Source: Tenacibaculum sp. SZ-18
GTDB lineage: Bacteria; Bacteroidota; Bacteroidia; Flavobacteriales; Flavobacteriaceae
Assembly (NCBI RefSeq): GCF_002813915.1
Contig: NZ_CP019335.1
Coordinates: forward strand, 2,091,777-2,155,776
DNA length: 64,000 nt
Reading direction: 5' to 3'
The translations under genes and the position numbers were made by a program. Shown here piece by piece: positions 38,558 to 47,052 of this stretch. Numbering within the stretch: position 1 is the first letter of the stretch; each line of letters begins with the position of its first letter. The notes under the pieces are model-generated. The model was not told the DNA's origin. It ran no database searches and was given only the letters and a program-made list of their open reading frames with translations.

Positions 38558-39421
38558 ATGAAAAGAAATTTTATTTTCGCACTAATACTAGTCATATCAC
38601 TTAGTTTTATCTTTCAATCTTGTAATAACAATGAAGGTATAGAAAACATGACTGAAAATTCTACTGAAAATTCTGTATTCTTTGTATTAAAGGACAGTCA
38701 ACAAAAAATTATTACATCACTACCTAGTGATTTAGTGACAATAATAAATAATGAAATTGAAAAGATAAAAGGCTTTGAAGCCTCTAAAGCCTTTTTAAAT
38801 ACTTATGACTCTACAACAGGATTATTAAAAGTATCTCCAGAAAAAGCTCTTCAAAATAATTTCAAATCTAAAATTGTTCAAAGAAATGAAATGGTTAGAG
38901 TTCCTTTTACTTTAAGTTTCGAATGGAGGTTTCAAAGGTGGAAAAACGCCCGCAACGGTTATTTTAGTAGTGATAAAAAATCTCAAAGTTTTAACCCCAA
39001 CATAGCTTCTTCTACTAGAGTTGGTCATAGAAAAACAAAGTATAGAGGAGCTAAACAAGCTATGTGGGGGTTTAGTTTTGGTATAAGGGACAACTCAAAT
39101 CCTTGGGAACGAATTATGGAAACTCATTATCCTGTTCGTCTTAGGGCTTTCTCAGATGCAAATAGTACTTGGTCTAATTGGGTAACGTTAGATAGTGATC
39201 CAAGCACTGGAATTAAAGCATGGAAATCGGGTAAACATGCTGAAGCTTTGCAAATTGAAATGCTTCCCAACGTAGACAATAATGAAAAATTATTTGATCT
39301 TTTATTATATCAAGTATATAGTAATGGTAGATGGCAACCATGGATTGTTTCACCTGGAGTAGCTGGAAATCCTAGAGGGAGTAAATTACAAGGTGTACAT
39401 ATACAAGGTTTCTATTTTTAA
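38558..39421 (+). CDS. Lipoprotein with ChW-like repeats
   Basis: The 287-residue protein has a lipobox (FIFQSC, Cys20), starting at the ATG 38558; an upstream in-frame start would put 18 residues before the signal peptide. The C-terminal half has two segments resembling the ChW (conserved tryptophan) repeat: RLRAFSDANSTWSNWVTL with HAEALQIEML, and QVYSNGRWQPWIVSPG with LQGVHIQGF. An earlier stretch with FEWRFQRW and AMWGFSFGI is less clear. ChW repeats are best known from secreted clostridial proteins, so the match is worth checking. The gene stands alone with its own promoter-like element; its function is unknown. Confidence 0.6.
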   Translation: MKRNFIFALILVISLSFIFQSCNNNEGIENMTENSTENSVFFVLKDSQQKIITSLPSDLVTIINNEIEKIKGFEASKAFLNTYDSTTGLLKVSPEKALQNNFKSKIVQRNEMVRVPFTLSFEWRFQRWKNARNGYFSSDKKSQSFNPNIASSTRVGHRKTKYRGAKQAMWGFSFGIRDNSNPWERIMETHYPVRLRAFSDANSTWSNWVTLDSDPSTGIKAWKSGKHAEALQIEMLPNVDNNEKLFDLLLYQVYSNGRWQPWIVSPGVAGNPRGSKLQGVHIQGFYF

Positions 39422-39452
39422 GAACTAGCTGATCTCACAATATTTTTCAATT

Positions 39453-39588
39453 AAAAAGAGATCTGAAAGGCCGTTGTTTTTAATAAGATGAAGGTATCTT
39501 TTAAATTTAAGTTATTTTAATAATATTATTTAAAAAGTTAAATAATCTTGAATATATTTTATGTAACGACTTTTCAGATCCCTTTTTT
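39453..39588. repeat. Short imperfect inverted-repeat element (MITE-like or paired terminators)
   Basis: The left arm 39453-39475 (AAAAAGAGATCTGAAAGGCC start) matches the reverse complement of 39565-39588 with about four mismatches, enclosing 89 bp of AT-rich DNA. The arms begin with A-runs and end with T-runs. The right arm overlaps the stop codon of the neighbouring permease gene. No target duplication is clear. Confidence 0.4.
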
Positions 39589-40819
39589 ATTCAAACTTAA
39601 TTGATTTAGAAGGGTGTATTTTAGAAACGATCATAGAGGGAACAATCAACATCACCAAACATAAAACAAGTGTTCCAACATTAAGAATTAAAATATGAAA
39701 TAAATTAATATTTATAGGAACAGTAGACACATAATAAGTTTCAGGATTTAGTTGAATAATTTTAAAAAACTTCTGAATAAGTAGTAATCCAATTCCGATT
39801 ATATTACCCAATATTAAACCACGTACAATTAAATAGGAAGCATTATACAAAAATACTTTTTGGATTTCCCAATTGGAACTTCCTAGTGTTTTTAGTATTC
39901 CTATCATTTGAACTCTCTCAAGAATTAAAACGAGCAATGCTGTAATCATATTTATTCCAGCGATAATCACCATAATTGCTATAATAAACCAAACATTATT
40001 ATCAAATAAATTCACCCATTCAAAAATTGCAGGATAATTATCAGTAATTGTAGTTGCATTCAAAGTTGTACCTATCGAACTATATACTTGATCTCCCTTT
40101 TCATTTAATTCATCAAAATTATCAATCATTACCTCAAAACCACCTACTTCATTTTCTTTCCATTTATTGATTCTTTGAACTTCTTTCAAATCACCAACAA
40201 TAATTGCGTTATCAAATTCTTCAAAACCTGTATCATAAATGCCTACCACTACTGGTTTACGCATTTTAAATCCTGTACTAGTAGCACTTTCAAACCAAGC
40301 TTGCAACGTATCATTTAACTTGAGTTGTAAACTATTTACTATTGATTTAGAGATTAGCACTTCTCTATTCCTCTTTTGATCATAATTTGGTAATCTACCT
40401 TCAACCAAAAATTCTTGAAAAAATGAAAAATCATAATCTGCATCAACTCCTTTAAAAACAATTCCATGAAAATCTGTTGGAGTTCTTAGTATTCCACCCT
40501 TATTTATATAAGGTTGAACTTTTCTTATTCCTGAAATATTTTTAAAAGTTGGATAAAAATCTTGGTCAAGATTTACTGGTACGGTAGAAACATCTGAATT
40601 ATTATTGTCATAGTTTGTAATTTGAATATGACCTTTAAAACCCGCAATTTTTGCTCTAATCTTTTGTTGAAAACCAGCACTCACAGAAACTGAAATTAGC
40701 ATAATTGCAATCCCTAAAATTATAGCAACAATGGCAATTTTTATTATTGGTGATGATATACTATTTTTATGCTCTTTACCTGCAACAATTCGCTTAGCAA
40801 TAAATAACTCGTAATTCAA
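39587..40819 (-). CDS. FtsX/LolC-type ABC transporter permease
   Basis: The 410-residue protein has the four-helix layout of FtsX/LolC/LolE proteins. The N-terminal helix (IIKIAIVAIILGIAIMLISVSVSAGF) is followed by a large periplasmic domain (about 50-270) and three C-terminal helices. The LolE-like N-terminus NYELFIAKRIV is typical of the flavobacterial family, probably lipoprotein release from the inner membrane. The only plausible start is a TTG at 40819, and a perfect TACTTTTG element (40843-40850) gives a leader of about 17 nt. No ATPase gene is adjacent. Confidence 0.82.
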   Translation of the reverse strand: MNYELFIAKRIVAGKEHKNSISSPIIKIAIVAIILGIAIMLISVSVSAGFQQKIRAKIAGFKGHIQITNYDNNNSDVSTVPVNLDQDFYPTFKNISGIRKVQPYINKGGILRTPTDFHGIVFKGVDADYDFSFFQEFLVEGRLPNYDQKRNREVLISKSIVNSLQLKLNDTLQAWFESATSTGFKMRKPVVVGIYDTGFEEFDNAIIVGDLKEVQRINKWKENEVGGFEVMIDNFDELNEKGDQVYSSIGTTLNATTITDNYPAIFEWVNLFDNNVWFIIAIMVIIAGINMITALLVLILERVQMIGILKTLGSSNWEIQKVFLYNASYLIVRGLILGNIIGIGLLLIQKFFKIIQLNPETYYVSTVPININLFHILILNVGTLVLCLVMLIVPSMIVSKIHPSKSIKFE

Positions 40820-40825
40820 AAATTC

Positions 40826-42058
40826 ATGATTTATAATACCATCAAAAGTACATATTTATTCTTGTTTATTCTCAGTATTTTTTCTGATGTCTCTTGCAAA
40901 CAAACAAATAAAAATGAAGATGATAAAATTATAGCTGAAGAAAAAATAATACCTGGGGCAAACAGTACTTTGAAATATATTCCGCTTTTAAAGGGCAAAC
41001 GAATTGCTATTATTGCTAATCAAACTTCTATTATTGAAAAGAAATCTAAATACAAGGCTAATATCACTTCGTTTCATTTAGTTGATTACATTCACAATTC
41101 TAAAGAAATTGAAGTTGCAAAAGTATTTGCTCCTGAGCATGGTTTTAGAGGAAAAGCGGATGCTGGTGAACATATTAAAAATGGTATTGATAGTAAAACA
41201 GGATTGCCAATTATTTCACTGTACGGAAAAAACAAAAAACCTTCAAAAGAACAGCTAGCAAACATTGATGTTGTTGTTTTTGACATACAAGATGTAGGTG
41301 TTCGTTTTTACACATACATTTCCACATTGCATTATGTAATGGAAGCTTGTGCTGAAAATAACATTCCCATTATTGTTTTAGACAGACCAAACCCAAATGG
41401 ACATTATATTGATGGTCCAGTATTAGAAATGGAACATCAAAGTTTTGTCGGAATGCATCCTGTTCCTGTAGTATATGGAATGACAATTGGTGAATACGGA
41501 CAAATGATTAATGGTGAAAAATGGATGAAAAAAGGTGTTAAATGCGACTTGACTGTAATTCCTATTGAAAATTATACGCACTATAAAAAATATAGTTTAC
41601 CTATTAAACCTTCTCCAAACTTACCAAATGATGTTTCTATAAATCTCTACCCTAGTTTATGTTTTTTTGAAGGAACAAATATTTCGGCTGGAAGAGGAAC
41701 CAATGCTCAATTTCAAATTTACGGTTCGCCATATTTAAAAGAAATGAATTATACATTTACTCCAAAACCTAACGAAGGAGCTAAATACCCAAAACACAAA
41801 GGAAAGGTATGTTACGGTGAAAATCTGAGTGCATCAAAATATCTATCAAAATTAGACCTACAATGGCTCATAAAAGCCTATAAACAAACAAATAAGAAAG
41901 AAGAGTTCTTTAACCAATTTTTCACAAAGCTGGCAGGAACGACATTATTGCAAAATCAAATCGAGAAAGGACTTTCGATACCAGAAATAAAAAAATCTTG
42001 GAAAAAGGATTTAGATAAATTCAAGAAGGTTAGAGAGAAATATCTGATTTATAAGTAG
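40826..42058 (+). CDS. namZ: DUF1343/NamZ family exo-beta-N-acetylmuramidase lipoprotein
   Basis: The 410-residue protein has a lipobox (SDVSC, Cys24). The family signature includes RIAIIANQTS near residue 60, EHGFRGKADAGEHI, VVFDIQDVGVRFYTYISTLHYVMEA (in parts) and LDRPNPNGHYIDGPVLEM. Known NamZ proteins remove terminal N-acetylmuramic acid from peptidoglycan fragments during wall recycling. The usual glucosaminidase and kinase partners are not adjacent. Its ATG is only 6 bp from the divergent permease start, so its own promoter must lie inside that gene. Confidence 0.88.
   Translation: MIYNTIKSTYLFLFILSIFSDVSCKQTNKNEDDKIIAEEKIIPGANSTLKYIPLLKGKRIAIIANQTSIIEKKSKYKANITSFHLVDYIHNSKEIEVAKVFAPEHGFRGKADAGEHIKNGIDSKTGLPIISLYGKNKKPSKEQLANIDVVVFDIQDVGVRFYTYISTLHYVMEACAENNIPIIVLDRPNPNGHYIDGPVLEMEHQSFVGMHPVPVVYGMTIGEYGQMINGEKWMKKGVKCDLTVIPIENYTHYKKYSLPIKPSPNLPNDVSINLYPSLCFFEGTNISAGRGTNAQFQIYGSPYLKEMNYTFTPKPNEGAKYPKHKGKVCYGENLSASKYLSKLDLQWLIKAYKQTNKKEEFFNQFFTKLAGTTLLQNQIEKGLSIPEIKKSWKKDLDKFKKVREKYLIYK
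40843..40850 (-). promoter_or_regulatory. -7 element of the permease gene, inside namZ
   Basis: The minus strand reads TACTTTTG, an exact consensus, about 24 bp before the TTG start of the permease. It supports that start and lies within the divergent coding sequence. Confidence 0.5.
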
Positions 42059-42222
42059 AAATATATTCTAGAAAAGAAATTACTTTTTAACTTGAGGAGA
42101 TAACGATGACTTAGTTTCACTATAAATATAATCTAATACCACATCGAATCTAAGATGTGAAAATTATTTTATTTCATAAGTAATGAGGTTTATCAAATTA
42201 TCGGAAATGCATTCAAGTAACA

Positions 42223-43236
42223 TTAAATAAAACCTTGTTGATTCATCCAATCATCAGAATAAACTTTATCCATATAACGAATTCCGTGATCTGGCAAAAC
42301 CATCACAACAACACTATTTTTATCGAACATTCCTTTTGCCGCGTACTGCCTTGTAGCCTGAATTACTGCTCCTGAAGTGTAACCGCAAAACATTCCTTCT
42401 TGTTTTACTAAATCGCGACAAGCGAAAGCTGCATCTTTATCCGTTATTTTTTCATAAACATCAACAATATCAAAATCTGTAGCTGTAGGAATCAAGTTTT
42501 TTCCTAATCCTTCAATTTTGTATGGATAAATTTCCTTCGGATCAAATTGTTTTGTTTCATGATACTTTTTAATAACCGATCCAACTGCATCTACCCCTAA
42601 AATTTTAATATTGGGATTTTGTTCTTTTAAAAACCTTCCTGTACCAGAAATTGTTCCTCCAGTTCCACTAGCAGCGATAAAGTGGGTAATTCTTCCTTGT
42701 GTTTGCTCCCAAATTTCAGGACCTGTAGTTGTATAATGTGCCTCAATATTTAATTCATTAAAATACTGATTTATATAAATTGATTTTGGTGTTTCTTTAT
42801 GAAGTCTTTTAGCGGTTTCGTAATAAGATCTTGGATCATCTGCAGGAACATTCGCAGGACAAACATGTACATCCGCTCCCATTGTTTTTAAAACTTCAAT
42901 TTTATCTTTAGAAGATTTATCACTAACGGCAAGGATACATTTGTAACCTTTTATTAAGCTAATCATAGCTAAACTAAACCCTGTATTACCTGAAGTAGTC
43001 TCTACAATTGTACTGATGCCTGGTTGTAAAATCCCTTTTTTTTCAGCACTTTCAACAATATGTAAAGCAATTCTATCTTTTGCAGATTGACCAGGATTAA
43101 AAGCCTCTACTTTTGCATAAAAAGTTCCTGGTAAATCTTTAGTAATTCGTTGAAATTTAACAACGGGAGTTTGTCCTATTAAATCAAGTACCGAATTTAC
43201 TATAACTTTGTTTCTGTCCATCAAAAAATTCTTCAT
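42223..43236 (-). CDS. Cysteine synthase/PLP-dependent beta-replacing enzyme
   Basis: The 337-residue PLP fold-type II protein has the lysine motif SAKDRIAL, the phosphate-binding [11 protein letters not shown], and [16 protein letters not shown]-terminal features are [11 protein letters not shown] and [13 protein letters not shown]. It resembles cysteine synthase B or the cystathionine beta-synthase family; without a regulatory domain the exact substrate cannot be settled. The start is either the ATG at 43236 or the one at 43221 (MDRNKV). Both lie just after the S9 peptidase terminator, so promoter and terminator almost overlap. Confidence 0.9.
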   Translation of the reverse strand: MKNFLMDRNKVIVNSVLDLIGQTPVVKFQRITKDLPGTFYAKVEAFNPGQSAKDRIALHIVESAEKKGILQPGISTIVETTSGNTGFSLAMISLIKGYKCILAVSDKSSKDKIEVLKTMGADVHVCPANVPADDPRSYYETAKRLHKETPKSIYINQYFNELNIEAHYTTTGPEIWEQTQGRITHFIAASGTGGTISGTGRFLKEQNPNIKILGVDAVGSVIKKYHETKQFDPKEIYPYKIEGLGKNLIPTATDFDIVDVYEKITDKDAAFACRDLVKQEGMFCGYTSGAVIQATRQYAAKGMFDKNSVVVMVLPDHGIRYMDKVYSDDWMNQQGFI

Positions 43237-43239
43237 AAA

Positions 43240-43269
43240 AAAACCTGATAGTGATTACCATCAGGTTTT
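43240..43269 (-). terminator. Terminator of the S9 peptidase gene
   Basis: A 10-bp stem (AAAACCTGAT at 43240-43249 with its complement at 43260-43269) is followed by T residues on the minus strand, four bases before the next ATG. Confidence 0.75.
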
Positions 43270-43289
43270 AAATCGATGCAAAAATATAA

Positions 43290-45452
43290 TTATTTTTCTA
43301 ACTTATCCTCTAAAGCTAAAAAGAAGCTATATTCTCTTGCAGTTTCTTTTAAAGAATTGAATCTTCCAGAAGCTCCGCCATGTCCAGCTTCCATATTTGT
43401 ATGTAAAAAAAGTTGGTTATTATCTGTTTTTAACTCTCTTAATTTAGCTACCCATTTTGCAGGTTCCCAATATTGAACTTGACTATCGTGTAATCCGGTA
43501 GTCACTAACATATTTGGATATTCTTTTGCTTCAACTTGATCATACGGAGAATATGATTTGATATAATCATAATATTCTTTATCATTTGGATTTCCCCATT
43601 CATCGTATTCACCTGTTGTTAAAGGAATACTATCATCTAACATTGTCGAAATCACATCGACAAAAGGAACAGCAGCAATCACTCCATTGTATAATTCTGG
43701 ATTCATATTTACAACAGCTCCCATTAATAATCCACCAGCAGATCCTCCCATTGCATATAAATGCTCTGGAGAAGTATAACCATTATCTATTAAATATTTA
43801 GAACAGTCTACAAAATCGGTAAATGTATTTTTTTTATTTAACATTTTACCGTCTTCATACCATTCTCTTCCTAAATATTGACTTCCCCTAATGTGAGCTA
43901 AAGCGAAAATAAAACCACGATCTAATAAACTTAAACGAGTAGTTGAAAACCCATCAGGAATTGTATATCCGTAAGAACCATAGGCGTATTGTAAAACTGG
44001 GGTATTTTTATCAATTTTGGTATCTTTCCTATGAACAATTGATAATGCAACTTTTTCGCCATCTCTGGCAGTAACCCAAATTCTTTTACTTACGTAATTT
44101 TCTTTTTTGAATTTCCCTCCTAAAACTTCTTGCTCCTTTTTAATTTCTTTAGACTGATCTTTCATATTGAAATCAATCACAGAACTAGGAGTTGTCATTG
44201 AATTATATGAATAACGAATTACATCTGTATCGAAATCAGGATTAGAATATACTCCTGCAGAATATGTTTCTTCGTCAAATGGTAAGTAATAATCTTCTGT
44301 ACCATCCCAACGTTTAATTCTAATTTTAAATAAACCGTTATTTCTTTCTTCCAAAACTAAATAGTCTTTGAAAATCGAAAAATCCTCAAAAAACACATCT
44401 TCTCTATGAGGAAGCACATCAACCCAATTCTCCTTGGTGGTTTTAGTTTCTGGAGTTTTCATCAACTTAAAATTAGTCGCTCCATCTTTATTTGTTTTTA
44501 TGTAGAAGTGATCGTCGTAATGTGCGATGTCATATTCTAAATCACGCTCGCGTGGTTGAATGACTCTAAAATCTCCTGTTGGATTATCTGCTTCTAAAAC
44601 TTGATATTCGCTAGAAACCGTACTGTAAGACCCCATTACTAAATACTTCTTTGATTTTGTTTTCGTAACAAAAACCCCAAAAGTTTCATCTTTTTCTTCA
44701 AAAACTAATACATCCTCTGACTCATCAGTTCCTAAAACGTGTCTAAAAATTTGAGAACTACGTAATGTTACAGGGTCTTTTTTAGTGTAGAATAATGTTT
44801 GGTTATCATTTGCCCAAACACTGCCCCCTGTAGTATTGTTAATTCTATCTTTATAAATTTTACCAGTTTCCAAATTTTTAACCTGAATAAAATACTGACG
44901 ACGACTTACGGTATCCGTAGAAAAAGCCAATAATTTGTTATCAGGAGAAACATTTAAACCTCCTAACTGAAAATATTCATGTCCTTCCGCTTCTTTGTTC
45001 ACATCGAACATAATTTCTTCATCCGCTTCTAAAGTTTCCTTTTTTCTCGAATAAATAGGATATTGTTGACCTTTCTCATATCGAGTGATATAATAGTACC
45101 CATTTCTTTTATATGGAACAGACTCGTCATCTTCCTTAATTCTACCTTTCATTTCTTCAAACAAGCCTTCTTGAAAATCTTTGGTATATCCCATTTCATC
45201 ATCAAAATACTTATTTTCAGCATTAAGATAATCGTACACTTTTTGAGTTTGTTCGTCCTTAGTTTCTGCGTTCTTTTGTTCATCAGTTAAACGCATCCAG
45301 AAATAGTTGTCAACGCGGACATCTCCGTGCTTTTCTAGTTTTTTTGGTTGTTTCTCAGCTACTGGCGGAGTGGTTTTATTTATCATCTTCTCTTTTTTGC
45401 AGGAAGCAAAAATAACACTTATACCAATACCGTATAAAAGAATTTTTTTCAT
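43290..45452 (-). CDS. S9 family prolyl oligopeptidase (protease II-like) lipoprotein
   Basis: The 720-residue protein has a lipobox (ISVIFASC, Cys17). The N-terminal beta-propeller (about 70-430) is followed by an alpha/beta-hydrolase domain with the nucleophile serine in MGGSAGGLLMG, the aspartate near GLHDSQVQYWEP, and the histidine in NMEAGHGGASGR. The layout matches oligopeptidase B/protease II, which cleaves short peptides after basic residues. Envelope location is inferred from the lipobox. It is divergent from ybaB. Confidence 0.92.
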   Translation of the reverse strand: MKKILLYGIGISVIFASCKKEKMINKTTPPVAEKQPKKLEKHGDVRVDNYFWMRLTDEQKNAETKDEQTQKVYDYLNAENKYFDDEMGYTKDFQEGLFEEMKGRIKEDDESVPYKRNGYYYITRYEKGQQYPIYSRKKETLEADEEIMFDVNKEAEGHEYFQLGGLNVSPDNKLLAFSTDTVSRRQYFIQVKNLETGKIYKDRINNTTGGSVWANDNQTLFYTKKDPVTLRSSQIFRHVLGTDESEDVLVFEEKDETFGVFVTKTKSKKYLVMGSYSTVSSEYQVLEADNPTGDFRVIQPRERDLEYDIAHYDDHFYIKTNKDGATNFKLMKTPETKTTKENWVDVLPHREDVFFEDFSIFKDYLVLEERNNGLFKIRIKRWDGTEDYYLPFDEETYSAGVYSNPDFDTDVIRYSYNSMTTPSSVIDFNMKDQSKEIKKEQEVLGGKFKKENYVSKRIWVTARDGEKVALSIVHRKDTKIDKNTPVLQYAYGSYGYTIPDGFSTTRLSLLDRGFIFALAHIRGSQYLGREWYEDGKMLNKKNTFTDFVDCSKYLIDNGYTSPEHLYAMGGSAGGLLMGAVVNMNPELYNGVIAAVPFVDVISTMLDDSIPLTTGEYDEWGNPNDKEYYDYIKSYSPYDQVEAKEYPNMLVTTGLHDSQVQYWEPAKWVAKLRELKTDNNQLFLHTNMEAGHGGASGRFNSLKETAREYSFFLALEDKLEK

Positions 45453-45518
45453 TTGATTTATTTTAGATTTGTAATGTAGTAATTTTGTAACGTAATAAGA
45501 TTAAAAAATTTATAAATT

Positions 45519-45842
45519 ATGTTTGGAGATTTATCTGGAATGATGGATAAGCTGAAACAAGCTCAACAAAAAGTAGAAGAAACAAAACAACGATTAAATA
45601 GTGTTTTAATTGATGAAGCGAGTGCTGATGGAAATATTAAAATTACTGTAACTGCTAATAGAGAAATCAAAGCCATTTCGGTTGATAATAGTTTATTAAA
45701 TGATTCAGAGGAATTGGAAGACTATCTAATATTAACTTTAAACAAAGCTTTAAAAAGAGCTGGTGAAATAAATGACCAAGAAATGGCTGTTGCTGCCAAA
45801 AGTGGTATGCCAAATATACCTGGAATGGACATGTTTAAATAA
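45519..45842 (+). CDS. ybaB: YbaB/EbfC nucleoid-associated protein
   Basis: A 107-residue DNA-binding protein of the YbaB/EbfC family. It has [23 protein letters not shown], a helical dimer arm (split here), the beta strands of [18 protein letters not shown], and a methionine/glycine-rich tail ([10 protein letters not shown]). It is often next to recR and dnaX in other phyla but not here. Two TAnnTTTG elements (45464-45471 and 45480-45487) lie before it. A VOC protein follows 8 bp later. Confidence 0.93.
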   Translation: MFGDLSGMMDKLKQAQQKVEETKQRLNSVLIDEASADGNIKITVTANREIKAISVDNSLLNDSEELEDYLILTLNKALKRAGEINDQEMAVAAKSGMPNIPGMDMFK

Positions 45843-45850
45843 ACAACGAC

Positions 45851-46234
45851 ATGAATCTAAATCAAATTACTGTTCCTTCTCTAGATTTAACCAAATCAAT
45901 TCCGTTTTATCAGAAATTAGGTTTACAACTAATTGTAAAAGCCCTGCCTCATTATGCGCGATTCAAATGTCCTAATGGAGAATCTACTTTCTCAATTCAT
46001 TTAGTAGAGGAATTACCCAAAGGAAACGGAGTTTATATTTATTTCGAATGCGAAAAATTAGATAAAAAAGTTCAACAACTAAAAGAGCACGGGATTCAAT
46101 TTGATCAAGAACCAAAAGATGAACCTTGGCTGTGGAGAGAAGCTAAACTTAAAGATTTAGATGGCAATCAATTGATTCTATTTTTTGGTGGTAAAAATAG
46201 AATCAATCCACCGTGGAAAATTAAAAACGATTAA
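45851..46234 (+). CDS. VOC/glyoxalase-like protein
   Basis: The 127-residue protein has one vicinal-oxygen-chelate fold: an N-terminal half (LNQITVPSLDLTKSIPFYQKLGL) and a C-terminal half (LWREAKLKDLDGNQLILFFGG). Histidine and glutamate residues that could chelate a metal occur, but only a full alignment can tell which reaction, if any, it performs. It is 8 bp after ybaB and 13 bp before a DUF2752 gene, an apparent operon. Confidence 0.85.
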   Translation: MNLNQITVPSLDLTKSIPFYQKLGLQLIVKALPHYARFKCPNGESTFSIHLVEELPKGNGVYIYFECEKLDKKVQQLKEHGIQFDQEPKDEPWLWREAKLKDLDGNQLILFFGGKNRINPPWKIKND

Positions 46235-46247
46235 TAACCTCTGTACA

Positions 46248-46556
46248 ATGCACCAACCTGCACAAAATAACACAAAAGATTACATGCTCCCATGTATGAA
46301 CAAAAAATTATTTGGTATTGATTGTCCTGGATGCGGTTTACAAAGGTCTGTGGTAATGGTCAGCAAAGGTGAATTCAAAGAAGCGTTTTATATGTTTCCC
46401 GCAATATATACCACCCTACTTTTTTCATTGGCTATTCTTGCTCATTTTATATTGAAGAAAAAAATCACTTCTAAAGTCTTATTGATTTTGGGAATTCTAA
46501 ATGTAGTAATTTTAATAATTGCCTATGTTTTAAAAATGAATAAATTAATAAATTAA
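46248..46556 (+). CDS. DUF2752 membrane protein
   Basis: The 102-residue protein has the DUF2752 signature FGIDCPGCGLQRSVVMV followed by two transmembrane helices (YTTLLFSLAILAHFIL and VLLILGILNVVILIIAYVL). I take the ATG at 46248 (MHQPAQN), since a longer frame would overlap the VOC gene by 50 bp. Function is unknown; the CxxC may bind metal. It is 11 bp before the CCC-motif gene. Confidence 0.8.
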   Translation: MHQPAQNNTKDYMLPCMNKKLFGIDCPGCGLQRSVVMVSKGEFKEAFYMFPAIYTTLLFSLAILAHFILKKKITSKVLLILGILNVVILIIAYVLKMNKLIN

Positions 46557-46567
46557 AAACACATAAC

Positions 46568-46903
46568 ATGTTTGAATTCGAACAAAGAAAACTTCCAAAC
46601 GCAACTATTGTTTTAGTATTAGGTATTTTATCAATTATTACTTGTTGTTGTTATGGAATCCTAGGATTAATTATAGGTATTATTGCTTTGGTATTATATA
46701 AACAAGATAAACGTTTATATGACGCAAATCCGAGTGTTTATACTAATTTTTCTAACTTAAATACAGGAAGAATATTAGCTATTATCGGACTTGTCTTAAA
46801 TATCTTATTTTTATTTTACATAATTTGGGCAATCTCATTTATTGGATGGGAAACGTTACAAAACCCAGAACTACTACAAGAAAAATTGAATGAATTACAA
46901 TAA
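46568..46903 (+). CDS. CCC-motif membrane protein (DUF4190-like)
   Basis: The 111-residue protein has an N-terminal soluble patch (FEFEQRKLPNA), a first helix pair with the CCC motif (ILSIITCCCYGILGLIIGII) and a second helix (ILAIIGLVLNILFLFYIIW). This pattern is common in Bacteroidota small membrane proteins. It is often encoded beside DUF2752 proteins, as here. No function is known. Confidence 0.8.
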   Translation: MFEFEQRKLPNATIVLVLGILSIITCCCYGILGLIIGIIALVLYKQDKRLYDANPSVYTNFSNLNTGRILAIIGLVLNILFLFYIIWAISFIGWETLQNPELLQEKLNELQ

Positions 46904-46938
46904 AAATTAAGAAAATAAATATATTTTAAATAGTATTT

Positions 46939-46965
46939 AAAGCAGACCTATTCGTCTGCTTTTTT
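46939..46965 (+). terminator. Terminator of the ybaB operon
   Basis: A 9-bp stem (46939-46947 with 46954-46962) is followed by T residues. Confidence 0.8.
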
Positions 46966-47052
46966 CGTTAATAAAAAAGAATAAAAAAAGAATTCACTAG
47001 TTCTTAAAAATCCTATTTTCGCCATCTTGTATAAAATTTTGGGGAAATAATA

